A stretch of 64,000 bases of DNA from the NCBI GenBank assembly GCA_022578965.1, contig MU400511.1:62001-126000 (forward strand). Direction: 5' to 3'. Each line of letters begins with the position of its first letter. Within the stretch, counting starts at the first letter, position 1. The stretch is from Xylaria sp. FL1777 (lineage: Eukaryota; Ascomycota; Sordariomycetes; Xylariales; Xylariaceae). Positions 38,254 to 51,400 of the stretch are shown here, one piece after another. The translations under genes were made by a program, and so were the position numbers. A model generated the notes under the pieces. It was given only the letters and a program-made list of their open reading frames with translations. It had not been told where the DNA came from and made no database searches.

Positions 38254-41115
38254 ATGAACAGCATGGCGACCAAGCCCAAAGTCCACAACTCACTGAATGG
38301 AATGCATACGGCGGGCATTTTCTCCGACATGAGCATTGATGGCCCAGAAATCGGTACACTCGTTCTTATAGTCGACCGGGCCAAGAATTTGCCTAATCGC
38401 AAGACGATCGGGAAGCAGGACCCTTACTGCGCTGCTCGATTGGGCAAGGAGGCGAAGAAGACTGCGACGGATATTCGAGGTGGCCAGACGCCCAAGTGGT
38501 AAGTCCCCGTCACATCCCTCGCGCACGGCGCGGATGAAGGCATCCTGACTGACTGGTTCTTGTTTAGGGACCAAGAACTCCGATTTACCGTCCACGACTC
38601 CCCAGACTACTTCCAGCTCAAACTCTCGGTCTTCAACGACGACAAGAAGACGGAATTAATTGGGGAGACATGGATTGACTTGCGCGATATTATCGTGCAA
38701 GGCGGAGGGCAAAGCGACCAATGGCATAACTTAAACTGCAAAGGGAAATATGCTGGCAGCATCAGAATTGAGACTACATACTACGACAGTCGACCCAAGC
38801 CAGACAAGCCAGCTGCGAAACTAAAGCTCACTGCTTCAAGCTCCGACCTAGATCTGGTCGGCTCAGCTCACAAACCAGTTGTTAAAAGGCGCCCTCTGCC
38901 ATCTGATCCCATCACTGGACAAGCTCCTGCACCTCCATCTGAGCCAATTAATACACCTCCAAGAGCACAGCCCAATCCTCCGAGTGGACCGATTCCGAGT
39001 CATTCTCCATCACACGCTGTCGAGTATAGCACGCCGCCCCCCAATCGACATCCTCAGCCTGAACACTATCCTCTCGGCCACAGCCCCGGATACCAATACT
39101 CTACGCCACCGTCACATCTAGATTACCAGCTCCCAAGAGGAGCTGAGAGAATTGAGAATTTTCATACTCCACAGTACGAGTCGGATCCATATTATCAATC
39201 TGATTCCGCTCCCCCAAGGCCACATGAGGCGGACAGTAGGCCAATTTATGGCGGTACGCACCCAGGTTATAACAGTCAACCGCAATCAGTCCAACATCGT
39301 CGATCTATTGAAGGTGGTGAGCGACCTCCCCTACCTCCGGCACACAGGGTGAGGAATTCTAGTGGGCACTCGCCAGACCCAAACCCGGCGGCGTATCGTG
39401 GTAGTTATGACATAGTCCAGCATAAGGCTACACCGCCTATGCGACATGATGTCCTTCGGAACGAGGCGCATCGGTATAGTGTCCCTTCGGCCCCTTCGGC
39501 CCCTTCGGCCCCTTCTCCGTCAGCATACCCGGGCCGACCAATATATAAGCCTTACGATTCTGCTCCCAGTTTACAAAAAGGTCCGCAGTTTGACGACTAT
39601 GATTCGAACCTCGCCTCCGCGCCGCGGCATCACTCGCTTGACTCGGCATACGATACGCATCACCGTCCCATGCAACCCACGGTAGAAGATGTACCCGAAT
39701 CATGGACACCACCGCAATCTAGAACTCGCAATAGCATATCGCAATATGACGAGCCCGAGTTTGACCCTTCACCTAACCCGGCTCCGTTAAACATTAGTGG
39801 GCGTGGTAGTATTTCTCATGAACAGCACAGCCCTGGCCAACCCCAGACTCAGGCACACTACGACGGCTATGGGGACAACGTGTCTCCATCGCCAATGTCC
39901 TCGGTAGACTACTCGCAAGCGTTGACACACGTCCCCCGCTCGCGGACATACCAAATGGACCATTACCAGATGCAACCAAATGGGGTGGGTAACCAAATTG
40001 CTGGTGCAATCGACTATGGTTCTTCGACAGTGCCCCCAACTCTCGTTCCTGGCGTTGATCTTAGATTAGCACCTGAAGGATTAGAACGATTTCATCAAGA
40101 CAGAAAGCAGGAGCGCCGATACACTCAGCCCACACAAATGGTCGTTGTGCATTCTAGGGGGAGACAGCATAGTGAGCCTCCCTCCCACTATGCTGCCAAT
40201 TACACACCTCATGGCCAGCCGACCAACTCAGGGGCATACGAAAGAGCATTAGTCGCTCATTCCAGCGGGCCCAACACACCCTTCGCAGCGACAGAAAGTT
40301 CGGACCATCGCAGAGTATCTCCAAGTCCCAGCGCCCATCATGTAATTAAACGCAAGTCTGTTAGCCCAGCACCCCCGCCGTCTGAACCTCGAAGACTATC
40401 CGGTGTACCATTTGGACCAGATTCTTATGATGCTTTTAATCCCTCCATTGCTGCATCTAGGGAGGAATATTCCAAATCTACGAATTATACCAACGCGGAC
40501 GGTAAGATTGTTACTCCAGATGGGCGAGAGGTTGATCCCTCAGACCACTTGCCAATGGATACCTGGGCTCCAGAACCAGAATCGAAGAAGACTACTCCGC
40601 CGATCGAGACACGAGCACGTCCTGCTCTCAACGGCGCACAGCCCATGCCACCATCTGGGCGTCGGCCACTTCGAATAACAGCTCGCCCACAGTCCATGGC
40701 GTTAACACCCCCCACATATGCTACGCAAGAGCCTACAGGCCCTAGAAGCACAGGGCGCAACCGTCTCCAAAAGAAAACCCATCGCGCCTCTGCGTTGCCT
40801 GCTCCCATTTCCGCCGGGTCAAGCCCACTTGGCCCAGCCACCGCACACCAGCGGAATAGTACCCCACCGCGCGCTCTGGTCCGGGCCAGCACGTTTGACT
40901 ACGAGAACCATGGCCCCCCTTTCGATAGTGAGTTTGGTATTACTCGCACAGGGTATGGTTCCGGGCCCCCTATCCCCGCTAAGATTCCTATGATGAGTGG
41001 CGGGCTGGGACCATCAACTTCTGCGCCCCAAGGAAATGAAGAACTGGCACTCATGGAAGAGATGAGCAGAATCGATATCGGCACCGGACGGGCTAGACGC
41101 CACCGTGGATATTAA
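38254..41115 (+). CDS. fic1: C2-domain cytokinesis protein, Fic1/Inn1-like, 930 aa, two exons
   Basis: Exons are 38254-38498 and 38568-41115 (GTAAGT..TTTAG). The N-terminal C2 domain (about 20-150) includes EIGTLVLIVDRAKNLPNRKT, GKQDPYCAARLGKEAKKT and TPKWDQELRFTVHDSPDY, then a WHNLNCKGKYAGSIRIE strand. The rest, about 780 residues, is disordered and rich in Pro, Ser, Tyr and His, with many PxxP stretches. Fission yeast Fic1 and budding yeast Inn1 bind membranes through this C2 domain and SH3 proteins (Cdc15/Imp2, Hof1) through PxxP motifs at the contractile ring during septum formation; the same site and role are inferred here. A second in-frame ATG at 38263 is an equally good start. The 9-bp repeat at 39484-39510 encodes an in-frame Ser-Ala-Pro run. 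Confidence 0.9.
39484..39510 (+). repeat. In-frame minisatellite, three copies of CCTTCGGCC
   Basis: Three perfect 9-bp units inside the disordered part of the C2 protein encode Ser-Ala-Pro triplets. The length could vary between strains without shifting the frame. Confidence 0.95.
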
Positions 41116-42889
41116 CTTGTTCCTCGGACCCGCTACTTTAAAAGAAGCAGATTCACACAAGCGCGTTCGAGGAGCGGATGATGATATACATTGTATGATA
41201 ACTTTGATAAATAATGTTTAAACTTGGGATCGGTTATGAGAGAAGTAGAATAGGCAGACCTGCACGTTCTTAGTCATGGTCACTCTTATTCGGCTACAGG
41301 GTAAGCTACGTGGTTAAGTATAAAAAGTTGGTTTGGTTTAGGGGTCTGGGATTGTTTTCAAACGGAATGAATAAGGTATAGAAGAGGATTGAGTTGCAGG
41401 CACAACAACGGAATGAAAGGACGCCGGTTATTATGTTCAGTACAGATGGAGAATCCGTATGCTCGCCTGGTATTCGATAAGAGGGCAAGAAGGTCTTGAG
41501 GATATCTCTTTTGAACAACCTGGCTATGCGTTAGCCTGGCTATGCGTTAGGAAATAAAGGAACTTAAACATTTCATGCATTCATACACTAGTACTGGGGT
41601 TTGCGGCTGTCGTTTACATCTTAGCATACTGCTCGGAAGCGGTTGGATTAGTAAGTACATACCTACCTAGTAGGTCTATGTAACTCTTATGTATTCGTAA
41701 TAGTAGACTACACAGATCTACTGCTAGTTTATAGAGGGGTAACTAAGTACTTAGTTTAGATAGCCAGATGATTACATAGTTAAATCAACAGCAGGTATTA
41801 CCTGTAAGAGGTTATAACATTTATACTTCTCATTGTAGGTATACTAACTGGTCTTAGGTATGAATAGGTTCGACTCCTAAGTATAGGCATCCAAGCGCAA
41901 TCCGAATCCACAAAGCAAAAACTCCCTACGCATAAAGCTACCTGGGTATAGTTGGGAGGATCAACACCCCCGTATGGTTGCTCGGGTTAAGTCAGGTAAT
42001 AAATAAAATCTGCCAGTGTGCTCACGGGTTTAAAAGGAAGACCGACGCCAACCTGAGTATAGCATAGCATGTTGCTAGTCTGATCACGGTTTACTACCTT
42101 GGTTAGTGGGGTTTCCTTCAAAGTCTTTTCAGCTCAAATATGCACTTATTCAAAAACGATCTGGGCGGAGCATCCTCATCTCACTATAATATCTATACAA
42201 ACATGTATGCATGGTTCGGACTTATCGGCCTGGTTGTTGAGAGCGGATAGATTGGTAATAATAACCTGGTATAGATGAGTAATCTATCTAAGTCATTCAT
42301 GTGTGTTATTTTACTGCGTAGATGTAACCCCACGAAACGTCAGCCTCAGTATTAACGTATAAATAGAACGAACGGAAACATGTTCATGCGAACTTCCCAC
42401 GACGGTATAGGGCGACACGCTAAGATGCATGTGCAGTGCATAGTCTGGTATATGCATGAAACTGGAATCAAACACTTCCTCCTACTAGCTGCTAGTATGA
42501 TATAAATCTATGTATTATCTAATAGAGGGAAAGTGGCCTTGCGTAGTTACCTACTCACTTGCTACCTAGTCACGTTGGGGTTTGCTGTACACCCTGACAC
42601 TTGGCGAAGCTGATATTCATGACATCTGACTAGATTGCGACGTAGGAGTACCTATTGCAAATACCGTGCTCTCAAGAAATCTGCTGTTTACATTCGAATG
42701 GGATGTTTGGGTCACTGGGTCACTAAAGAGCCCCAGCCTGCTTCTTGGGGGCCAAAAATCATATGAGAGCCCAGAGTCGCCTCCGCGATGCATAGATAGG
42801 CAGACTGTACTACAAAAAGGCCGCATTCTCCCGTTACGAGTGACTTTCAGTTTTTCTTACGCTGTCAGGTCATTCTATACTTGTCGATA
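41116..42889. other. Intergenic stretch between fic1 and the STAND gene
   Basis: No gene seen. Contains a 16-bp tandem duplication (41519-41550) and TACCTACCTAGTAGGT-like motifs near 41660. A T-arm-like GGTTCGACTCC near 41867 has no matching tRNA body. Confidence 0.55.
41519..41550 (+). repeat. Perfect 16-bp tandem duplication
   Basis: CCTGGCTATGCGTTAG occurs twice in direct succession, 3' of fic1. It is probably a recent slippage event. Confidence 0.95.
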
Positions 42890-45800
42890 ATGGACGCAGA
42901 AGATTATGATCTCGGCCCCTTCTGGGCTGAGGCTAAGCGGGCTTATGAGCTCGAGTGTGAGCACGCGATCGACCTCGGTTCCGATACCCGGGAACCTAGG
43001 ACAGTCGACCAGTTGCTGGAATTGATCGAATCGCGAGGTTCGAATTTCGGATCTTTTCGGGAGAAGCACAATCGGTTATGGTCGAAACTGCAGCGATTCG
43101 CAGAGCCCGTTGTCGCGGTGGGAGAGGTGACTGGGGAGGCCTTCGGCAGCATTGATGGCATCGGCGGACCCGTCAGCTCGGTTCTTAAGGGCATCACTCA
43201 CCTTGTAAAGGTACGTATGCCATCTTCATTCATTGGTCTTCATATTCTGTTGATTACGCATGGGCTATGTTGAGCAACGGCTAAGAACTCTGTTGGTGTA
43301 ATTCATTAGGCTGCTGAACATGTAACGAGCGCATATGACTGGATTGAAACGGTTTTTGGGGAACTTCAGAATTTCTCAGATCGCTTGAGAAGTCACACTA
43401 GAACTACTATCACCAGTGCCATGCGACGAATTATCATCGCTATACTGGCATTGTAAGTCCTAACCTAGTCAGCTTACCTTTACCTCCCTGAGATCGGTTA
43501 CTGACCAATCATGGAAGCATTCTGCGTATTATTGGGAGATCAGAGCTCCTGATCAAACGAGGTCGAGTCCGTAAGAAGACATATCATCTCTTTTGCTCTA
43601 TACCCTTGGACAATATGTATCACCTCCCTTCCCTTTGACCTTCTGGTCTAATTCCTTACTTCTAATTATCCTGAATACAACTCACCCACCTGCTATTCAT
43701 ACTCTTCCCTATACATTTGACATCTTTCAAACAGGTACCTCAACTAAAGCAATTTAGGCGAATATCTGCGAGTTGCGTTTATCGGCAAAGATCAGAAAAC
43801 AAAGGAGTTGCTCGACGAGTTAAACAAAGTCATCGCCAACGAAGGTCGCTTGACGCTCGCATTGACGCACGAGAAGACCGAGCAAGCCCGGGACTTAGCC
43901 GCAAAGTCTGTCGAGGTTGGGCAGCAAGCCAGCGGCAAGATCGACAACGTCCACGAGGATGTTAGAATGCTCCAAAATCTGACGAAGGAGAGTGCCATGG
44001 CCATTCAAGAGATTAAAGGCCAGCAGATCGATCAGCATCTACTAGAAAACATGCATCATATCCTTAAGACGACAGCTGTCACACAAACAGATGATTGGTA
44101 TTCGAGATTCAAGAGGAACCTGCTGGAGGGTAGCGGTGCTTGGTTGTTGAAAGAGGAGTTTTTCGACTTGTGGATGCAGCATCAGGCACCTATCCTTTGG
44201 GTCTTTGGTGGCCCCGGGGCAGGCAAAACGATGTTGTCGACGTGGCTCATCACAATTCTCAACAAACAATTCGAGGCAAAGTCCGAAATGGGCTTAGGTA
44301 CCCATATCGGATACTTTTTTGTCAAGGAGAATGTAGAGGACCTTCGAGACCCAAACATCCTCTTTAAGACGATGGCGTGGCAGATACAGCAAACCGACTC
44401 TGTATTTCGGAGACATGCCGCAGCGGTGTGTGAATTCAATCGAAAAACCGCCGGGGCCGAGGAAACTTGGGAGAACGTGTTCCTAGATTTCTATCAAGGA
44501 TTTCAGGGCCAGGATCGGCGAGCGATTCTGATCATAGATGGTCTAGATGAAGCAGAGATACATGTACAGAGGAGGATTCTACGCTTAATGAAAGACTACG
44601 TCTCTCGCATTCGGGCCGGACAACCTGCGAGAATACAGTTTGCCATTTTTGGCCGATTGACATTGCGACCCGAATTAGAGAGAATTCAGCTCGACCGAGA
44701 GGAAAAGATAATCGAAGTGTCTTCTGTTAAGAATCATGAAGACATGGAGAATTACATCACCAACAGAGTGAAGAATCTCACTATTGTGCGAATGATGAGA
44801 AATCGGAAGCCGGATGGACCTAAAGAAGCGAAGAAATTTGCTCGTGGTGTGCGTCAAAAGGTGTTGGACGGCGCAGCCGGCGTCTTTCTTTGGGTATGCT
44901 ACTATTCAACTTCATTGATATGGTCCAGAGTCACTATGAACTAATAATTCGGGGTTAGGCGCAACTTTTATTAGATCAGATGGAGGGTAAAGATGACAGG
45001 CAAATTAACCAAGTCCTCGCAAACCCGCCAGAAAACTTGTACGATATGATATATTCAGTCTTCAACCGGATATCACAGGACGAAGAAGTGGATAAGCCTA
45101 CAGTCAACCGGCTTCTAGCATGGGTTGCATTCGCAAAGCGCCCCTTGAGTTTCGGGGAGCTCGACGTAATCCTGAGATCGGATTTTGATGCGACTAACTG
45201 GTTTCTCTGGGATCATCTCCGGGGCAAATTTGCGTCTACCTTTCGACTACGGTACCCGAGAGGCTTTGACCCAGATGCCAAGCATGTGGACAATGCCAAC
45301 GAGGGGGAAACAGCAGCTGGCGGTCAACAAGATGATCCTGATTCCCAGGTTCATGCCGATGACGATGATGACAACGCCAGCTTCGACCTTGATGACTCGA
45401 GCGACGATGAAGCCGAGGAAGAAGAGGCCGATGCTGAAGAAGAAGAAGAAGAAGAGACGGGGGATGAGGTACAAAAGGAAGAGGAGTATCAAGAACCCAA
45501 AGCATCGGAAGCGGATCAGCATTACTCATGGGCGCAGAAACATACCATCGTGGACTTCAGTCATCAACGGTTCCGTGATTTCCTCGTTATTGAAGGTAAT
45601 CCGCGTACAAGGCAGAAACCATCATTACCGGTTGGAATCGATGTTCATAATGTTGAGGTCGAGATAGTATTCGACTGCTTCCGGTGTCTCCGCGCGGGCC
45701 TCGATAGTGGTAGGTACCATAACTCCTTGAATATCCCTTGGGAAATCTTTGACTAACTGACTCTTCTTCATAGGGATACACGTTCAATACTATATTGCCT

Positions 45801-48473
45801 ATCCTGCATTTCAGATTTTCGCCCATTTAGCGTCTCTTAAGCGAGATCGCCTTGATGAAGAAACGCAGATTCATATTCTGCGAGAACTATACTGGTTAAT
45901 GCGTAAGCCCCCGTTGAAATGTATTGGAAGTGACTTTCTCTAAATGGGCTACAGATGAAGAGAAGGGATGTCGGACATTATTTGCCGCCCTCGGGGAGCG
46001 AGTAGACGGCGAATGCGATGTGTTCTGGAAGCTGTGGCTCGCCGACAACCGGACGACATCCTTGCTGCAGCGATGGTTTGCAAAGGCAGCAACGCTCGGG
46101 AGTTTCGAAGAGGACGAGAAAACATGGATGGCAGCGGCAGCGAGTTCCGTGCCGAAACTCCTAGAACCCCTCGCCATGACGGCGGCAAAGATGTGGCTGA
46201 CGAAGAAAAGCTACAAGGACGCCGCATATCTGGATAAATCCGAATTCCAGGTTTGGTTCCTTAGGGGATATAGGGCTCTCGACGAGCGTGGACACATCCC
46301 CGATAACCTTGCCAGTTGGATCTATGCTCGGGATCTAAACTTCTATAGTCTGGAGGCGGCCGATATCGAGGAGCTGGCTGAATGGGCCAACCTTGAGAAA
46401 ACAACACATTGGTACACTGGACTTGGCTGGATTCTATACGAGGGTCCTAGTACCAATAGTGAACGGGCGCAGGAGCTCTTGGCCAAAGCAATTGATATGG
46501 TATGCTTTACTCCACGGTGCTAGCATCTATGTGTATTTTCGTAAGTACTGATCATCACGACGCAGGATTCCACAGCGTGGGTGGCGATGGAAGCTATGGC
46601 ACGCTCTATCGGCGACGACAACGAAGACTACGAGAAAGCCATTACCTGGATGGAAAGGGCCGTCGAGACTCTCCTTGAGCATTGCAAGGACACAGCCCTC
46701 GAAGTTGACGGATATCTCCTTGCACACATATCACGGTGGAAAATGTACCTGGGAGATATTTCAGCAGCACTTGAAATTGCCTATGAGTAAGTGATGCTTA
46801 CTTCTTTCAGACACATCTGAGGCTGATTTATTAGTGCGTGGATGAAGGCCCCCTTTAGCTTACCAGCAATCTCGTCCTACGTAAGCGCACTGCTAAAGAC
46901 GCAGAGGTGGGACCGTTTAATCGAGATCATGGAATATCTAGCTGGCGAGGACAATGGTTACGGAACGTCATATCTCGTGAAGGTTTTTAGCGAGCTGTCG
47001 TTTGTAGAGTACGTCGGACCGGCCTGCAAGGCGAAGGAATGCCCTACATTCGTGATAGATGCGCTCGAGCTAGCCCTGCGAGACGTCGAGAAATCGGGCG
47101 ACAAGTCGGCGCTCATCAGCAAGCTCCTGATCTTCGGGGACTTCTACCACGACTACTATGATAAGAACGACAAGACCATCCGTTGGTGGGAAGAGGCCAT
47201 AGCTAGGATGGCTGATGCCGACGCTGTGGTGCAGAGAGAGTACACGAACACCAAAGTCGTCTACACAAACAAGTTGGCTCAGCTCTACTTTGACGCGGCG
47301 GTTGAAAATTTCGAAGGTGAGTCCTCTTAATCCTTATATTCAATATTAGCAGATAGGAAATGAAACTAACCGTTTGTTCGTCCCGCTCTAGCTCATGTTC
47401 GACCGAATGACGCCGCGATCCGATTGAAGCAGCTCGCACTAGCTGTAACATATATATCAGGAAGTGACGAGGACGTGTTCTCATACTACACTCCAGGCTA
47501 TCCTTCTTTGCTGTATGGTCGGTGGCTGAGGGAGTACGAGAAGGCGAAGCCGTCGGTTTGGCGGAAGTGCTTCCGCGCGAGAATCCTCGAGCAAATCAAC
47601 GGCCTGGACGACGACGACCCCACAAACGATACGAAGGCCTGCAAGCGGCTCGCCATCAGCTTGTTCCAGGCAGATGACGAGAAGAGAGCCAGCGCTATCA
47701 TCGCCGTCCTATACAAGACGCTTGAGGAGTACATGGCCGGAAAGGAGAATGTCGAGTCTGAGGAAGAAGAAGGCGCTGAAGACACTCCTACAGGGTCAGA
47801 TGATGGTGAAAAGACGGCAGAGGCCACAGATGACGACAAGCTTGCGGACGAAGTTGCTGAAAAAGCCAGCTTGGAAGACAAGGAGACCACTGATGACGGC
47901 GGCAATGCTGATACACAGACCAGTGCACCGACTGCGGAAGTTCCTGTCTCACAAGTCGATGCAGAACAGACTAAGGTTTTCGGACCAGAAGAGAAGCCTT
48001 CACAACGGCCGCGAACCTCGGAGGGCGGAGACGAAAGGGATGATAACGTCATCAATTTCGACCCTCAAAACGGCAAACTAGCACTCCAGCTCGATTCCTA
48101 TGCGTGGAACTACTCATGCGATGGCTGCGGATACGACGCAGAAGACAAGGGAACCATGTAAGCACCTCCCATTGATTTCCTCCGATCTCCCGAACCATAA
48201 CCCTACTTACTTACTTACTAACTAACTCCCGCATCCAGGTGGTTCTGCGACATATGCTACGACGTCGCGTTCTGCAGCGAGTGTCTGGAGAAGGCCAAGG
48301 CCGTGACGCTCGAGGTACGGCGCTGCAACCCGAAACACCGCTGGCATCAAGTCTGGCCGCTGGACGAAGCCAAGGTCAAGGAGATGGCGGACGAGTACGG
48401 GACGGGCGGCAAAGTGCAGCTGAAGAAGGAGTGGCTGGAGGAACTGCGCAACGAATGGCTCAGGGGTGAGTAG
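42890..48473 (+). CDS. Fungal STAND protein: Goodbye - NACHT - helical repeats - ZZ zinc finger, 1,593 aa, eleven exons
   Basis: Exons are 42890-43210, 43310-43452, 43518-43570, 43758-44893, 44959-45709, 45774-45902, 45955-46499, 46566-46786, 46835-47316, 47392-48157 and 48239-48473; all junctions keep frame. Residues 1-170 match the Goodbye domain of fungal STAND proteins (FWAEAKRAYE ... ISSVLKG-like ... AYDWIETVFGELQNFSDRLR). The NTPase has Walker A GGPGAGKT at 323-330 and Walker B LIIDGLDE at 430-437. An acidic block (Asp/Glu runs) sits at about 665-735. Long helical repeats follow. The ZZ zinc finger has C1503, C1506, C1519, C1522, C1528, C1531, H1549 and H1552. Such proteins resemble NLR receptors and are linked to non-self recognition; the ligand is unknown. 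For exon 7 I rejected a 28-base intron in favour of a 52-base one. Confidence 0.88.
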
Positions 48474-51400
48474 GTCTGATTTTGGGAGGAAAACATACAT
48501 ACTTGGTGGCTACCTAAGCATCTTCCTTATTGCTATTGTTGTGAGTGGACGGAAAAGGTTGGGTTCAGGACTCCTCTCATAGGTAGGTATTCTCTTGTTG
48601 GACAGGTAGTTTAAAAGAATACGGGTATTAATCATCCCGGGATTCTATATACGAATGGACGGACAATGATATAATTGCATATTGAGAATGTGTAGGAAAT
48701 TCAGCTTGGATTTCGCTGGTGATTCGTGTTTTTCTCTATGCGAGTAAGGTAATTATCGTGGTTGAGACTCATCAATACGATCGTTGGTTTGGATGGCTAT
48801 AATCCTTTTTTGGTGTAGAGGTCTTGATTCTTATAAGCTATGCTTTTCTCACCTTAAGGGAATTGAACCGATGACCCTAGTGTCGCTACGTACTGCGTAC
48901 TCTGTGTCGATGTTGCTTAACTACCTACCTAGGTAAGTATTTGCCATTCGACCCCCAAAGGGAGCCAAGATGTCAAACGATGTTGACCATACAACATCCT
49001 CAACCGGGCGTGCATGCAGCAACTTGTCAGCAGAGGATTCGATGGACACTCATGAATGCTATTAAATTGCAAAGAAAGACATGGCAGGAGGATGCGGACA
49101 TGGTTTTTTAAATTGCTCGTAACTGATGCAGCAAGGCCTCAAAAAACCGATGAGATATCGTGGCAGCATAGGTTGCTCTGCTCAATAGCGCGGTTGATAT
49201 GCAGTTTTAGAAAAAGTTACCTATAACAAGTTGGCATTGCTCATTTCTTCACCAGAGTATTAAGGGACAAAGGCTTTCATTCTGATCTCGTTATGAGATT
49301 CTAAATGTAAGCCGCGGTACGGTACATTGGACACTTTCTCAACATCAGAATTGGACATGTATATACCTCGAAGTCCATTCTTAGACATTACAAAGTCTAC
49401 TGTACCTCCGAATAGTTAGTTGTATAGAGTGAAACTTAGATAATGGCATAGCCCCAAATTGTTTCTTCAAATGTCGTGTCGCCTAGTTCATTCTAATATT
49501 GGAATGAAGTGAGATAGCAAAATTTTGATTGATACATTGAACTTTCGGGAGGAAGATGTAGCAAAAACATCTCGTGTTCGTTAGACTTACTAGACTCATA
49601 GAATTTTTAAATGGGCCATCAAGAGCTTGGGCAGTACTACCCGCTAACAATATTATCATTGAAATTGCCGTAGTTGACTGAAAACTGCGTTCCGTGACAC
49701 TAGTAATGATTCGAGAGAATGCAACAAGCCTTGAATGCTATATTAACGAGATTTCTGTTACAATACGCAAAAACACTCTATTTTCGGACTCACGCCACAC
49801 GATAATTCAAGATCGCACACCCCACCTTTGCAGATCAACAACTTACTCGTGCGTATCAGCTTAGCCTTGCTACGACAACGTCATTATCAAGTGCGAATAG
49901 TCTACCAAGTAGCACCAGTGTCGAGAGTACTCACAAACTGCGAGGTGAGGATCTCCACCGCCATCATTCATGCTCCCATCACGACACCTACGCTACATAG
50001 TAGATTATGTAGGACTGATGCCCCCAGTATGACAGACGACTGTATTGGGAATGTGCGAAATATATGACCGTGCCTGTGCGGTAGCTGACAAAAGGGAAGT
50101 ACAATCTTCAACCAGGTACCTAGGCCCTATGCACAGCTCTGCTTGCATGGATTTATGCTGTACAGAAGTGATTTGAGTATATACTCGAGGGTCTCTGGGC
50201 GGCCTGTCGCGGGTTTACAACGACCGTGCACTGTCTAGGCAGCCCTCTAAGTAGTGTACGCTCGGCACGACTTCCTTGCAGTGTAGCACTGATTCCGAAC
50301 GGATCGCGTCATCTGTGGTTCTCGCAGATACTCAGCCGCCGGAAGCTAATGTCCAGAAAATCATATGTCTCCATACTAATATACTTAGTGTAGTCTACGC
50401 AGACAGAGTGTAGATCTGAGCTTCATTGGGAACTCGTCATGCCGAACTGGTCTAAGAGGACCGTAGACGCTGTAGCTGCCATACTATAAACAGCCGTACT
50501 CTAGTCCAAACTAGTAGTGTAGTGAGAGTGTAGTGTAGTGTAGGAAGTAGTACATGTACAGCTGTTTGGAAGCGAAAAGACCGAACGCCTTTGTAATGCG
50601 CCGTCGCCGCATGGGTACAGTAGTACAGGCGCATCCACAAGGCCAATCAGTTGGTTCGAGAACTACGCTGCGTTCTAACTGCGTTGCTTGAAATCATTTC
50701 CCACTTCCCCGGGTGGAGGTTGGCTTGGGGTATTCCCTTCGTGCCACATTTGTGCAGTTATGCCTTTACCTCCGACAAACGCAATATAACGTCCGCGGGT
50801 ATAGTGTAGAGAGTCGTCATATGCACGCCAAGATGTGATATCAACCCCAGTAGTTGAGTTGCTCTGCAGCTGAGCTAATCCATGGAATTTAACGGTTGGA
50901 ACTGTCTACAATTATGTCTTGTATTAGTGTATGTAAGCTGGTAGTGGTCGAAGGATAACGCCACCCAACTCGACGCTTTGGATGGAACTTGCTGGGACTA
51001 ACAACAAATAAATACTGTCTTTTTTTGTCGATTTTATATTGTTCAAGTTGTGTTTTGCTTTGCCGCATGGTTGGATCCGCGGAAGCTTACCGTGACACTG
51101 CAAAGTACTGTCCTCAGGATTTTCCTTGGAGATCGAATGATTTTAGGGCCTCCACTTGGATTGTCACCTAGCCTTACGCTAAGTGCTACACATGGATACT
51201 ACCTCTGTACTGCGTAAGTATAGTAGCATATGTATAGGTGATACTGGGTTTTGCAATAGGTACTGTGCAGTGCTTCGAGGGCACATTCTCTTTTGGGCAG
51301 CGAGGCGCAATTTCGTAGATGAAACACAAACGCGATATACCAGCTGCCCGAGGCAGCGGATTGGGTTTTGTAGTGCGACATCCTGATGCTACACCAATGG

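Noticed and set aside
41840..41905. tRNA-like T-arm GGTTCGACTCC
   Set aside because: No A-box at the proper distance and no acceptor stem.
45903..45930. A 28-base intron in the STAND gene giving LTFSKWATDEEKG
   Set aside because: Too short for fungal splicing; the acceptor at 45954 gives a 52-base intron and the same downstream frame.
48840..48950. Minus-strand tRNA-like A-box and B-box (GGTTCAATTCC)
   Set aside because: Acceptor ends do not pair and the T-stem forms only two pairs.
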